From: Candidatus Poribacteria bacterium
GTDB lineage: Bacteria; Poribacteria; WGA-4E; WGA-3G
Reading direction: 5' to 3'
Assembly: GCA_003635255.1 (NCBI GenBank)
Contig: PYJC01000056.1
Location: forward strand, 1-42,970
Length of the DNA stretch: 42,970 bases
This document shows positions 8,131-16,551 of the stretch, in pieces; the first letter of the stretch is position 1; every line of letters starts with the position of its first letter. The position numbers were made by a program, and so were the translations under genes. The notes under the pieces are model-generated. The model ran no database searches, had not been told where the DNA came from, and saw nothing but the letters and a program-made list of their open reading frames with translations.

Positions 8131-8230
8131 CAGGTTACGTTGGGTATAGGCAGGCTAAGACACTGACGAGTGTCGTAACAGGGGATTAAGGACCCTTTAA
8201 GAATGCTATGGGTTTCTTCGGAAAAACATA
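8100..8230 (+). ncRNA. Putative omega RNA / right end of the IS607-type element
   Basis: In TnpB elements the guide RNA scaffold covers the 3' end of tnpB and the element's right end. Downstream of the fusion stop there is a GACACT/AGTGTC hairpin (8159-8164 with 8169-8174) and then a CTATG..GTTT/AAAAC..CATAG hairpin at about 8204-8230. Both suit a structured transcript, but no boundary or conserved scaffold can be confirmed from one copy. The assignment rests on family knowledge and position. Confidence 0.35.
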
Positions 8231-8251
8231 GGTTTTTAAGAACAGGCTCTC

Positions 8252-8899
8252 ATGTCGAAAATCCTTGTACTGTCAGGTGAAAACCACCGTTTTAATGCAA
8301 GTGCCAGCATCATTCACGATTTTCTTTCCAAAGATGCGGGTCTTTCAGCGACGTTAACCGACGATAAAGAAATTTTAGCATCATCCGAGTTAGATACCTA
8401 CGATGCATGTGTCTTTGGCACCGGATTCACGCGTACGGAACGTCAAGCGGATGGATCCGTCGAGCGTGTATCCGACCTAACGCCAGCTGAAGAAGATGGC
8501 TTATTCCAATTTGTCAGCGAAGGTAAAGGGTTGGTCGGTATTCACGGCACAGCATGGTGGATTGGCGGGCGCGCTATGGATCTTATCGGTGGCGCTGCCA
8601 ATTGGCATCCACCCGGTTCAACCTTTACTGTCCATATTGAGGATGACGCGCATCCAACGACCCAAGGCGTTGAAGATTTTGATGTAGAAGATGAAATCTA
8701 TATCTCCGCGCACGATCCACATATCCATATCCTGGCATCCGCCGAGTGGTTCGGCAAAGCACACCCTATGGCGTGGGTAAAGTCCTACGGTTCAGGACGC
8801 GTTTTTTACACCACTTTAGGCCACGGTCCTGGGACCTTTGAGCGCGAAGGAATGCAGAAATTCCTTACACAAGGCGTGAAATGGGCAGCGGCATCGTAA
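8252..8899 (+). CDS. ThuA-like domain protein
   Basis: This 215-residue protein has the ThuA (trehalose-utilisation) fold, related to class I glutamine amidotransferases. The N-terminus MSKILVLSGENHRF, the strand DAYDACVFGTGFT-like segment (about 49-61), GKGLVGIHGTAWW (about 90-102), FTVHIEDDAHPTTQGV, and the C-terminal HPMAWVKSYGSGRVFYTTLGHG are typical. The family is linked to sugar metabolism, but its reaction is poorly defined. It lies 48 bases before an enolase-superfamily gene on the same strand, with a palindrome between them, and the pair is bracketed by two transposon-like elements. No clear Shine-Dalgarno sequence precedes the ATG. Confidence 0.85.
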   Translation: MSKILVLSGENHRFNASASIIHDFLSKDAGLSATLTDDKEILASSELDTYDACVFGTGFTRTERQADGSVERVSDLTPAEEDGLFQFVSEGKGLVGIHGTAWWIGGRAMDLIGGAANWHPPGSTFTVHIEDDAHPTTQGVEDFDVEDEIYISAHDPHIHILASAEWFGKAHPMAWVKSYGSGRVFYTTLGHGPGTFEREGMQKFLTQGVKWAAAS

Positions 8900-8909
8900 G
8901 ATTTTGTCA

Positions 8910-8931
8910 GGCGAGGCAACTATGCCTCGCC
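8910..8931 (+). repeat. Palindromic hairpin between the ThuA-like and enolase-superfamily genes
   Basis: Arms GGCGAGGCA (8910-8918) and TGCCTCGCC (8923-8931) enclose a 4-base loop. The arm resembles that of the element at 32907 (GGCGAGGTT), with pairing maintained. It has no T-run, so a simple terminator is unlikely. Confidence 0.65.
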
Positions 8932-8947
8932 ATTAACCTAAGTTCAA

Positions 8948-10027
8948 ATGTACACGCTGAAAATCACAAACATAAAGACAGAAATTGTCCAAGTAAACCA
9001 TCGCGGCAATTGGGTCTTCGTCAAGGTACATGCTGACAATGGCACAGTCGGTGTTGGTGAGGCTTCCCACGGTAGGGACGATGATCATGTTCGACACATC
9101 ATCAACACCCTTAAACCCATACTCATCGGATGGAATCCGTTTCAATTAGAAGCATTTCGTCAACGATTCTATCGCGATACCGAAAGCCATACCTATCACA
9201 CCGCACTCAGTGGAATTGAACAGGCGATGTGGGACCTGATAGGTAAGACATTAGATACACCGAGTTATCAATTGTTAGGTGGTAAGTGTCGAGAAAACAT
9301 TCGTCTCTACGCGAACATCAACCGCGCAACCCTGGATCGCAGCCCATCCGGGTTCGCTGACAATGCTGAACGCGCCGTCGCCGAAGGTTTCACCGCCATA
9401 AAATGCGCGCCCTTTGATGATGTCTCCGTAGCGAATATTTCGCGGGGCAGCCTGACACCCGCTATCTGTTTAGGCATTGATCGTATCCGTACGATACGTG
9501 CCACAATTGGGGACGACATCGATCTGATGGTGGATTGCCACAGCCGTTTTAATCCCGGTATCATCACCCAAGTCGCAAAGGAGTTAGAGGATTTACATCT
9601 CTTCTGGATTGAGGACGCAGTGTCGCTGGATAATTTGGACGCTTTCGCACACATGAGTCGTTCCATCGGTATCCCTATTGCAACCGGCGAACGCCTGAGG
9701 ACCCTCAGAGATTTTGATAGGTTACTAACCGAAACGCATGTTGACTACATCTTACCAGATGTCAAACACGTCGGTGGAATATCGGGACTGAAAAAAATTG
9801 CTACGCTCGCCGCTTCGCGAAATGTTATGGTAACGCCACACAATCCGAGCGGTCCCGTTGCAACCGCTGCAAGCGTACAATGCATGGCGAGTGTGCCTAA
9901 CTTCGCAATCCTTGAATACGCATGGGGAGAAGTAGAGTGGCGCGCCTCCCTCATTGAACCACCTGAAAAGATTATCAACGGGGCTATTGAAGTACCTGAT
10001 CAAGCAGGGTTAGGTATTACACTATAG
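8948..10027 (+). CDS. Enolase-superfamily sugar-acid dehydratase / cycloisomerase (mandelate racemase group)
   Basis: This 359-residue protein belongs to the mandelate racemase group of the enolase superfamily, which abstracts the proton alpha to a carboxylate using Mg2+. The capping domain is at about 1-115 and the TIM barrel follows. Visible catalytic positions are Lys152 (AIKCAPF), metal ligands Asp196 (with His198 in DCHSRF), Glu222 (IEDAVS) and Glu248 (ATGERL), and the Asp271-His298 dyad (DVKHVGG, TPHNPSGP). The DxH pattern is that of sugar-acid dehydratases and related enzymes. The substrate cannot be read. It follows the ThuA-like gene and may act with it in sugar or uronate breakdown. 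No strong ribosome binding site is seen. Confidence 0.85.
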   Translation: MYTLKITNIKTEIVQVNHRGNWVFVKVHADNGTVGVGEASHGRDDDHVRHIINTLKPILIGWNPFQLEAFRQRFYRDTESHTYHTALSGIEQAMWDLIGKTLDTPSYQLLGGKCRENIRLYANINRATLDRSPSGFADNAERAVAEGFTAIKCAPFDDVSVANISRGSLTPAICLGIDRIRTIRATIGDDIDLMVDCHSRFNPGIITQVAKELEDLHLFWIEDAVSLDNLDAFAHMSRSIGIPIATGERLRTLRDFDRLLTETHVDYILPDVKHVGGISGLKKIATLAASRNVMVTPHNPSGPVATAASVQCMASVPNFAILEYAWGEVEWRASLIEPPEKIINGAIEVPDQAGLGITL

Positions 10028-10114
10028 CAGACTCACTTTTGCGAGTTCCTAACGCCGCCAACTCTGCTCACTATCCAAAAGCCCATAACATATCAGGAGG
10101 AATAAAGTCAACTA

Positions 10115-10134
10115 CCCAAGTCTAAAGACTTGGG
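10115..10134 (+). repeat. Left-end subterminal hairpin of the IsrB element
   Basis: Arms CCCAAGTC (10115-10122) and GACTTGGG (10127-10134) pair perfectly around the loop TAAA. This is the expected target of an IS200/IS605-type Y1 transposase. Confidence 0.75.
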
Positions 10135-10339
10135 CTTGTGAGAAGCATATACCGAACGTCCACTCCACAAGTTAAACAGTTTTCTACAGTCTTTGCGAAT
10201 GCCACACGCGCATTCGCTATATCGCGGTATCCGTGCGTGGTAGCACATGCAACGTTTCGGATACTCCCCTCGTCTGATTCACTTTCGATATCGCGATCTG
10301 GAAGGGGCAACACACAACCCGTAAGGGAGACTACAAACG
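10135..10339 (+). ncRNA. Putative omega RNA upstream of the IsrB gene
   Basis: In IscB and IsrB loci the guide RNA is encoded just upstream of the nuclease gene, starting near the left end. Here about 200 bases between the left hairpin and the ATG have no supported coding ORF, yet contain GC-rich self-complementary stretches such as ATATCGCGGTAT near 10218 and TCGATATCGCGA near 10286. A GGGAG sequence about 10 bases before the ATG would serve translation. The RNA is inferred from position and family knowledge. Confidence 0.45.
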
Positions 10340-11368
10340 ATGTTTGTTCCAGTAAAGAGTAAGTCGAGCAAGAAACTAATGCCGACACACCCAAACAAAG
10401 CAGGTATGCTTATCAAAAAAGGCTTAGCGACACCTTATTGGTCTAATGGTATCTTCTGTATTCGGCTTAACTACGCGACAGAAGACGAATACACGCAAGA
10501 TATAGTTGTCGGTGTAGACCCTGGCAGTAAGAAAGAGGGTCTTACCGTCAAATCTGCGTCTCATACCTACTTGAATATCCAAGCCGACGCACACAATAAA
10601 GTGGGTAAAAAAGTAGCCAAACGTCGTGAGTTGCGTAGAAGTAGGCGCTCTCGTAAATGTCCGAATCGCAAGCAGAGAAACAACCGTAATGCGGGCAAAG
10701 AAAAGATCCCTGCTGGCACGCGGGCAAGGTGGGATTGGAAACTACGCATACTCGATTGGCTGTCGAAGTTGTATCCCGTCACGCACGTCTGTGTCGAGGA
10801 TATTAAGGCACGGACAATAGAACATGCTAAAAAGTGGAATCAATCGTTTAGTCCACTTGAAGTCGGTAAACAGTGGTTCTATACCCAAATCCGAAAGCGG
10901 TGGCAATTGCGGACACTTCAAGGCTATCAAACGAAAGAGATACGCGATAGGTTAGGTCTCAAGAAGTCTTCTGAAAAGTTATCAGAGACGTTTAACGCAC
11001 ATTGTGTCGATAGTTGGTGCTTGGCATATTCGACAGTCGGCGGGGAAAGTATACCTGATAACACGGATGTATTCTGTATAGCCCCTATACCTATCAAACG
11101 TAGGTGTCTACACCGCGAACAAGAAGCGAGAGGCGGTAAAAGAAACAGATATGGTGGCACAGTATTAGAAAATGGCTTAGTCAAAAATACACTTGTCAAG
11201 CATATCAAATATGGTATCACCCGACTCTCTGGTATAAATGCAAAAGGCTTGTTTTCTATGTATAACTTAGAAGGCAAACGACTCACAACACACGCAAAAC
11301 GCGCAGATTTTCGAGTCTTAACACGACTTAACTTTAACTATAGGAGCGGGCATTCCTCCCCAACCTAA
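10340..11368 (+). CDS. isrB: IsrB-type RNA-guided nuclease (HNH-less IscB homologue)
   Basis: This 342-residue protein has the domain order of IscB-family proteins without the HNH insertion. It shows an N-terminal PLMP-like motif (KKLMPTHPNKAG, residues 11-22), RuvC-I with Asp60 (GVDPGSKKEG), an Arg-rich bridge helix (RRELRRSRRSRK, 96-107), RuvC-II with Glu153 (VCVEDIKA), and RuvC-III with His221 and Asp224 (NAHCVDSWCLAY). Only about 65 residues separate RuvC-II and RuvC-III and no HNH motif is there, which defines IsrB. IsrB proteins nick the non-target DNA strand under omega RNA guidance. The stop codon lies in the loop of the right-end hairpin. All RuvC residues are intact, so it may be active. 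Confidence 0.8.
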   Translation: MFVPVKSKSSKKLMPTHPNKAGMLIKKGLATPYWSNGIFCIRLNYATEDEYTQDIVVGVDPGSKKEGLTVKSASHTYLNIQADAHNKVGKKVAKRRELRRSRRSRKCPNRKQRNNRNAGKEKIPAGTRARWDWKLRILDWLSKLYPVTHVCVEDIKARTIEHAKKWNQSFSPLEVGKQWFYTQIRKRWQLRTLQGYQTKEIRDRLGLKKSSEKLSETFNAHCVDSWCLAYSTVGGESIPDNTDVFCIAPIPIKRRCLHREQEARGGKRNRYGGTVLENGLVKNTLVKHIKYGITRLSGINAKGLFSMYNLEGKRLTTHAKRADFRVLTRLNFNYRSGHSSPT

Positions 11369-11377
11369 AGGATGGGG
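11358..11377 (+). repeat. Right-end subterminal hairpin of the IsrB element
   Basis: Arms CCCCAACC (11358-11365) and GGATGGGG (11370-11377) pair with one A-A mismatch; the loop is TAAA, as at the left end. It contains the stop codon of the IsrB gene (11366-11368). Confidence 0.7.
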
Positions 11378-11393
11378 TCTCCTGTCCGAAGAT

Positions 11394-12590
11394 TTGATGA
11401 TATTTCTCAATATTGGAAACCTGAAAATTACACCAAAATTTATCGCTCTCTGTTTTTTTCTCAGTGTTGTTGTTACCCTTGCGGGGTGCCTCGGAAACTT
11501 ACAGACAACGACATCCCAAACGCAAACAGCAACCGACGAAGCCACCACATCAGGTGCAGAAACCGAAACTCCTACAGCCCTCGCAGAACTCCAAATTTCA
11601 ACGCCTAAAACGAACTACGCCGTGAATGAAGCCATTCCGCTTGAACTTAACATTCAGAACGGGAAATTTGATCTCCTCGTGCCCTTTTTCAGCGTTGCAA
11701 CGAGAGGCGCGTTTACGCAAATAACCGTGACAGACGCAAACGGACAGACTGTTAAACCGAAGCACTTGATTACGCAAGAAAACCCGCAAAAATATGTGCC
11801 GAACGAAGGTAAAACGGTTCGGTGTATTCAAGGGTTTGAACTCAAAGCATCTGAGAATCAAGAATTAAAATTGAAAGATATTCAGAAATACTACCAGTTA
11901 CAGCAAGGAACTTACACCCTAACGCTTTCAATCGAATTGGAGGTCTACAAAGAATCTATAACCGAGGAGCACCCCGAAATACGCGAGCTAAAACAAGATA
12001 TGGCACGCATCCAGAAGGATCCAAACCTTCAAGGTGCTGCAAAGCAAGATGCCCTCAGCTACTACCAAGAACAGATTAAATTTATTCAAGAGAGACACAA
12101 GGATGCGGTGAAGGATATTTATCTGCCTGTCAAATCGCTGCGTGGAAAGGCATCACTTGTATCGAACAGTATTACTGTAACAGTCGAACCGGAAACGAAG
12201 TCACCAACCGGGCAGATCCCCAATGAAACACCATCAGGAATTAATAAATCTGATTCTCCACCGCCGAACGGATCACTTAGCATCAAAGATCTTGTCGCGC
12301 GGCGCGCAGCCGACTGGGTTGCCCCTAAGTACAAGACTAAAGTGGACGCAAAATATCCGAAGCGTGCCAAAGAGGCAAAAAAAGAGGGTAAGGTTACTTT
12401 ACAGGTAACCATTAACGAAAACGGCATTCCTCAAGACATTGTAGCACTGACGAAACTCGGATTTGGACTTGAAGAGGCAGCGATTGAAGCGTTGGAGAAA
12501 AGCACTTTTCATCCTGCGATGAAGGAAGGTAAACCCATCAGCACCCAAGTTAAAATACCCTTTAGCTTCGCGATTACCAATGCCAACTGA
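11394..12590 (+). CDS. Lipoprotein with C-terminal TonB domain
   Basis: This 398-residue protein begins with a hydrophobic signal and a lipobox LAGC (Cys32). About 270 residues of unrecognised domain follow, including the phrase IPLELNIQNGKFDLLVPF, then charged helical sequence (about 185-235), a Pro/Ser-rich linker, and a TonB C-terminal domain (about 308-393: AKYPKRAKEAKKEGKVTLQV, NENGIPQDIV, AAIEALEKSTFHPA). That last domain closely matches the end of the protein encoded at 985. The front part is paralogous to the next gene, which lacks the TonB domain. A TonB domain on a lipid anchor rather than a transmembrane helix is unusual. The IsrB element ends directly upstream, so its original leader may be displaced. 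Confidence 0.75.
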   Translation: MMIFLNIGNLKITPKFIALCFFLSVVVTLAGCLGNLQTTTSQTQTATDEATTSGAETETPTALAELQISTPKTNYAVNEAIPLELNIQNGKFDLLVPFFSVATRGAFTQITVTDANGQTVKPKHLITQENPQKYVPNEGKTVRCIQGFELKASENQELKLKDIQKYYQLQQGTYTLTLSIELEVYKESITEEHPEIRELKQDMARIQKDPNLQGAAKQDALSYYQEQIKFIQERHKDAVKDIYLPVKSLRGKASLVSNSITVTVEPETKSPTGQIPNETPSGINKSDSPPPNGSLSIKDLVARRAADWVAPKYKTKVDAKYPKRAKEAKKEGKVTLQVTINENGIPQDIVALTKLGFGLEEAAIEALEKSTFHPAMKEGKPISTQVKIPFSFAITNAN

Positions 12591-12609
12591 CCATAGGATA
12601 CAACCATTG

Positions 12610-13335
12610 ATGAAAACGCTCAAAAGCCTGATACTGCCTTATCTCTTGCTAATCTTTAGCATGATAGGATGCATATCGAGTTTGCAAACGCAACCTTCGC
12701 CAAGTGATGTAACAACAGCCACTTCAGAGGTAATTTTCACCCTTTCAACACCCAAGTCAACCTATATATCCAAAGACACTATACCGATTGAACTCAATAT
12801 CCAGAACGGGAAGTTTGACCTCCTTGTGCCTTTCGTCAACATTTCAATACCCGGGGCATTTGCGCAATTAAGTGTTACAGATTCCGCCGGTAATGTTGTC
12901 GAACCTAAACACTCGATTACCGCACCGAGTTCCGAAGAGATCTTTATCGAAAAAGATGGAAAGTCTGTTCAGTGTATCCAAGGATTGGAATTAAAAGCTG
13001 GGGCAACACAGGTCGTCTCCTTGGAAGACTTACAGAAATACTATCAGTTGGAGAAAGATGATTACACAATCACGCTCACAATGGGGTTACCGGTTTACCG
13101 AGATTTTTTGAAAAAACGACATCCAGAGATTATAGAATTGGAAGAGGAGATCAAACGGATTCAGAAAGTGACAGATGCACACGTCTCGGCTGCAGACAAG
13201 CGTTCCGCAGTTAACGATATCCAGGAACAGATTGATCTGCTTGAAAAGAAACACAAGGATATTTATCTACCTGTTGAATCGCTGCTCGGTAAGGCAATGC
13301 TCACCTCCAACAGTATCACCCTCATGATAGAATAA
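12610..13335 (+). CDS. Lipoprotein, paralogue of the preceding gene without TonB domain
   Basis: This protein (241 residues from ATG 12610) has a short signal and lipobox MIGC (Cys21). Its body matches the first two thirds of the preceding protein: IPIELNIQNGKFDLLVPF, CIQGLELKAG, LEDLQKYYQLEKDDYTITL, then a charged helical region ending in KDIYLPVESLLGKA. It stops where the neighbour's linker and TonB domain begin. An upstream ATG at 12580 would overlap the previous gene but has no signal-peptide sense; ATG 12610 gives a proper lipoprotein signal and follows an AGGA. Tandem duplication with gain or loss of the TonB domain is inferred. Function unknown. Confidence 0.7.
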   Translation: MKTLKSLILPYLLLIFSMIGCISSLQTQPSPSDVTTATSEVIFTLSTPKSTYISKDTIPIELNIQNGKFDLLVPFVNISIPGAFAQLSVTDSAGNVVEPKHSITAPSSEEIFIEKDGKSVQCIQGLELKAGATQVVSLEDLQKYYQLEKDDYTITLTMGLPVYRDFLKKRHPEIIELEEEIKRIQKVTDAHVSAADKRSAVNDIQEQIDLLEKKHKDIYLPVESLLGKAMLTSNSITLMIE

Positions 13336-13429
13336 CAGAGATCTTGGGAAACTCCTATAGCATCTATTGTGAGGCATTGGATCATTTAGTTTCCCACTGA
13401 GAAAGAACGTCAAATCAATATATACGCCT

Positions 13430-13452
13430 GTAGGAGCGAGCTGTGCTCGCGA
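13430..13452 (+). repeat. GTAGG-flanked palindromic repeat
   Basis: This copy has arms GCGAGC and GCTCGC with loop TGT after GTAGGA, and is identical to the copy at 6510-6532. It lies between the lipoprotein pair and the propeller gene array. Confidence 0.75.
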
Positions 13453-13527
13453 TCTTCCAAGCAAGATGCCTAAAATACCTAAAACTAAACAGTCTTATTG
13501 CAAGGCATAGTCTTTGGAGAACCCACC

Positions 13528-14511
13528 ATGAAAACTATGAGACTTTATCTTTTATTCAGCACCAGTTTAGTGTTAGTATTCTCAAACCTGTTTAGCATCC
13601 CGGCAGAAGCACCGAAGCGCGCCAAAATTGTGTTCACCTCCACTCGGAATGGCAATGCTGAAATCTATATAATGAACGCTGACGGGAGCGAAGAGATAAG
13701 ATTAACCCATCACCCTGGAGATGATTTCGACCCAGCCTGGTCACCAAACGGGGAACACATCGCCTTTGTTTCAGAACGAGACCACAAAGGACTTTACGAC
13801 ATCTATCTCATGGATCCTGATGGAAAAAATATCCGACGCGCGTTTAATGACTTGGACTATAGAACCGCGCCCGATTGGTCGCCCGATGGAACACGAATCG
13901 CTTACCATACATACTCATCCGAACCCGATTGGGCTGTATATACCAATACACTCGGGGGCGGTGAAGCGGAGCGAATTGCCGAATCGGGAATATATCCTGG
14001 CGGGTTTCCAGCTTGGTCACCTGATGGAACCGAAATCGCTTTTGTTAGCGGCAACCCGACAGAATGGCGTATTCGGATTATTAACCTAAAAACGCGTGAA
14101 CAAGAGATATTTCTTCCAAAGACGCTGGGCAGCCACATCCACTACCCTGCTTGGTCACCGGATGGAAAACAAATCGCCTTCGCATTACGGAAATGGGGTG
14201 CGAAGTCCGGCATCTACATTATTCGGCGTGATGGTAAAAAATGTGAAGAGATCGTTGAAAACGCCTTTGGAATACCTGCATGGTCACCCGATGGAAAAGA
14301 ACTTCTTTATCGAAAAACAGTCGAAGGCGCGAAACTACTGTTTAAAATAAACCTCAACTCTCACATCAAGACAGAACTCGCGCGCCTGGGGCCAACCATA
14401 CGTCACGGACAGAATACAGGTTGGGATTGGTTTGACCCCAAAGTTTTACCTGTTTCCCCGCAACCACAGCTGCTTACCACAGTCTGGGGTAAAATGAAAA
14501 TCCAAGATTAA
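13528..14511 (+). CDS. Exported WSPDG beta-propeller protein, copy 1 of 4
   Basis: This protein (327 residues from ATG 13528) has a signal peptide (MKTMRLYLLFSTSLVLVFSN, cleavage after about residue 29) and a TolB-like propeller. An AKIVFTSTRNGNAEIYIMN strand is followed by five WSPDG/WSPNG blade motifs, each leading into a strand such as HIAFVS, RIAYHT or EIAFVS. Five motifs plus the opening blade fit a six-bladed PD40 propeller. The family binds proteins or ligands in the periplasm; no enzymatic motif is visible. GGAG stands 8 bases before the ATG. It is the first of four tandem paralogues separated by 20-40 bases. Confidence 0.8.
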   Translation: MKTMRLYLLFSTSLVLVFSNLFSIPAEAPKRAKIVFTSTRNGNAEIYIMNADGSEEIRLTHHPGDDFDPAWSPNGEHIAFVSERDHKGLYDIYLMDPDGKNIRRAFNDLDYRTAPDWSPDGTRIAYHTYSSEPDWAVYTNTLGGGEAERIAESGIYPGGFPAWSPDGTEIAFVSGNPTEWRIRIINLKTREQEIFLPKTLGSHIHYPAWSPDGKQIAFALRKWGAKSGIYIIRRDGKKCEEIVENAFGIPAWSPDGKELLYRKTVEGAKLLFKINLNSHIKTELARLGPTIRHGQNTGWDWFDPKVLPVSPQPQLLTTVWGKMKIQD

Positions 14512-14535
14512 ATCTGAACACCGACGGAGTTTGTC

Positions 14536-15528
14536 ATGAAACCTCTATATTTTTGCTTTTTGTGTTGTATTGCCGTTATCCTATTCTGCTTTAGTATCTA
14601 TCCTGTTTCGGCACAAGCCCTGACGCGCGCTAAAATTGTGTTCGCATCCACCCGGAACGGTAATCATGGCAATGCTGAAATCTATGTGATGAATACCGAC
14701 GGCAGTCAACAGATAAGATTAACCCACTACCCTGGAGATGATACCGATCCGACTTGGTCACCAAACGGAAAACACATCGCTTTTGTCTCAGATCGGGAGC
14801 ACAAAGGACTTTACGACATCTATCTCATGGATCCCGATGGAAAAAACGTACGCCGCGCCTTCGATGACTTGGAGTTTAGAACCGCACCCGCTTGGTCCCC
14901 TGACGGAAAACAAATCGCCTACCTTACGCATTCACCCGTGCCGGATTGGGCAGTGTACACCAAGCCACTCGGGGGCGGCGAAGCAGAACGAATCGCTGAA
15001 TCAGGAAGAGGGCTTAGTGGCTTTCCCGCTTGGTCGCCCGATGGAACCGAGATCGCTTTTGTGAGTGGTAAATCGCCCGAATGGCATATCCGGATTATCA
15101 ACCTAAAAACGCGTGCAGAAGATACACTCCTTCCAAAAGTCCAAGGAGACAATATGCTCTATCCGGCTTGGTCCCCTGACGGGAAAAAACTCGCCTTTTC
15201 CATATGGAGATGGAATGCAGAACCGAGCATCTACACCATCCAACGCGATGGTAAAGCATGTGAAGAGGTTGTTAAAAACGCGTTCGGAACACTCGCATGG
15301 TCACCCGATGGGAAAAAACTTCTTTATCCAAAGACAATCGATGGCTCAGACCTGTTATTTAAAATAGCCCTTGACTCCCGCACTGAGACACTGCTCACGC
15401 GCCTGGGTCCAAGTAAACATCGTAATGGCAACATAGGTTGGGACTGGTTTGATCCCAACACTTTACCTGTTTCCCCACAACCCCAATTGCTGACGACTGT
15501 CTGGGGAGAAATGAAAACCCAAGACTAA
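14536..15528 (+). CDS. Exported WSPDG beta-propeller protein, copy 2 of 4
   Basis: This 330-residue paralogue of the preceding gene has a signal peptide (residues 1-28, ending near VSAQA). It has a slightly expanded first blade (NGNHGNAEIYVMN, a three-residue insertion) and the same five WSPDG/WSPNG motifs. The C-terminal signature IGWDWFDP..LPVSPQPQLLTTVWGEM is shared. The 24-base gap before it (ACCGACGGAGTTTGTC before the ATG) is nearly identical to that before copy 3, so the duplication unit includes the intergenic ribosome binding site. Confidence 0.8.
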   Translation: MKPLYFCFLCCIAVILFCFSIYPVSAQALTRAKIVFASTRNGNHGNAEIYVMNTDGSQQIRLTHYPGDDTDPTWSPNGKHIAFVSDREHKGLYDIYLMDPDGKNVRRAFDDLEFRTAPAWSPDGKQIAYLTHSPVPDWAVYTKPLGGGEAERIAESGRGLSGFPAWSPDGTEIAFVSGKSPEWHIRIINLKTRAEDTLLPKVQGDNMLYPAWSPDGKKLAFSIWRWNAEPSIYTIQRDGKACEEVVKNAFGTLAWSPDGKKLLYPKTIDGSDLLFKIALDSRTETLLTRLGPSKHRNGNIGWDWFDPNTLPVSPQPQLLTTVWGEMKTQD

Positions 15529-15552
15529 ATCTTAACACCGACGGAGTTTGTC

Positions 15553-16527
15553 ATGAAACGCCCATACTTTTACCTTTTATGTTGCCTTGCCGTTACGCTG
15601 TCCGGCCTCGGTGTCTATCCTGTCTCGGCAGAAGCCCCGGCGCGCCCTAAAATTGTGTTTACCGATACTCGCGATGGCAACGCTGAGATCTATGTGATGA
15701 ATACCGATGGGAGTGAACGGGTCCGATTAACTGATCATCCGGGAGACGATTTCGACCCAACTTGGTCACCAAACGGAGAACACATCGCTTTTGTCTCAGA
15801 ACGAGACCATACGGGGCTTTACGACATCTATCTCATGGATCCCGACGGAAAAAATATCCGTCAAGCGTTTGACGAATTGGACTTTAGAACCGCACCGACT
15901 TGGTCACCCGATGGCGAAAAAATCGCTTACCACACGTACTCATCCGAACCCGATTGGGCAATATACGCCAATATACCCGGCGGTGGAAAGGCGGAACGGA
16001 TTGCCGAATCCGGCATACACCTCGGCGGTTTTCCTGATTGGTCCCCCAAAGGAACTGAAGTCGCCTTCGTCGGTGGCAAGCGAACACAATTACGGATTCA
16101 GATTACCAACTTAAAAACAGGCAATCAAGAGACCTTCTTGCCAGATATTGAGAGCGGTAACATGTACTATCCTACCTGGTCACCTGATGGAAAGAAACTC
16201 GCCTTTTCATTGTGGCAACACGGTCAACAACCTGGTATTCACGTTGTTAATCGCAACGCTAAAAAGTCTAACGAGATAATTAAAAATGCCCGCGGCATGC
16301 TCGCATGGTCTCCCAATGGAAGAGAACTTCTCTATAAAAAGACAGTTGATGGTGAAAAGCAGTTGTTTAAAATAGACCTCGATTCTCGCGTCGAAACACC
16401 GCTCACGCGTCTGGGTCCAACCATACGTCATGGGGAAAACACAGGTTGGGATTGGTTCAAGCCACCAATATCCCCAAAACCGCAGCTGCTCACCACGGTC
16501 TGGGGAGAAATAAAAATTCAAGATTAA
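15553..16527 (+). CDS. Exported WSPDG beta-propeller protein, copy 3 of 4
   Basis: This 324-residue paralogue has a signal peptide ending near VSAEAPA. It is slightly shorter at the C-terminus, where WDWFKPPISPKPQL lacks residues present in the other copies. One blade motif reads WSPKG and the last WSPNG, so it is the most divergent of the first three. The preceding spacer is nearly identical to that of copy 2. Function as for the array: periplasmic or secreted propeller, ligand unknown. Confidence 0.8.
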   Translation: MKRPYFYLLCCLAVTLSGLGVYPVSAEAPARPKIVFTDTRDGNAEIYVMNTDGSERVRLTDHPGDDFDPTWSPNGEHIAFVSERDHTGLYDIYLMDPDGKNIRQAFDELDFRTAPTWSPDGEKIAYHTYSSEPDWAIYANIPGGGKAERIAESGIHLGGFPDWSPKGTEVAFVGGKRTQLRIQITNLKTGNQETFLPDIESGNMYYPTWSPDGKKLAFSLWQHGQQPGIHVVNRNAKKSNEIIKNARGMLAWSPNGRELLYKKTVDGEKQLFKIDLDSRVETPLTRLGPTIRHGENTGWDWFKPPISPKPQLLTTVWGEIKIQD

Positions 16528-16551
16528 ATCCTAACTTCGATGGAGTCCGTC

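Larger units (their letters stand above)
10108..11390 (+). mobile_element. IS200/IS605-like element carrying an IsrB nuclease, no transposase
   Basis: The unit is bounded by a perfect hairpin at its left (10115-10134) and an imperfect one at its right (11358-11377), both with a TAAA loop, as at the ends of IS200/IS605-family elements. Between them lie about 200 bases of non-coding sequence and one nuclease gene whose stop codon sits in the right hairpin loop. No Y1 transposase gene is present, so it would need help in trans. The exact ends are not determined; hairpins are subterminal in this family. It sits directly before the lipoprotein gene at 11394. Confidence 0.75.

Noticed and set aside
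10138..10362. Plus-strand 74-codon ORF before the IsrB gene
   Set aside because: It lies in the expected omega RNA region, overlaps the IsrB start in another frame and has no ribosome binding site or recognisable domain.
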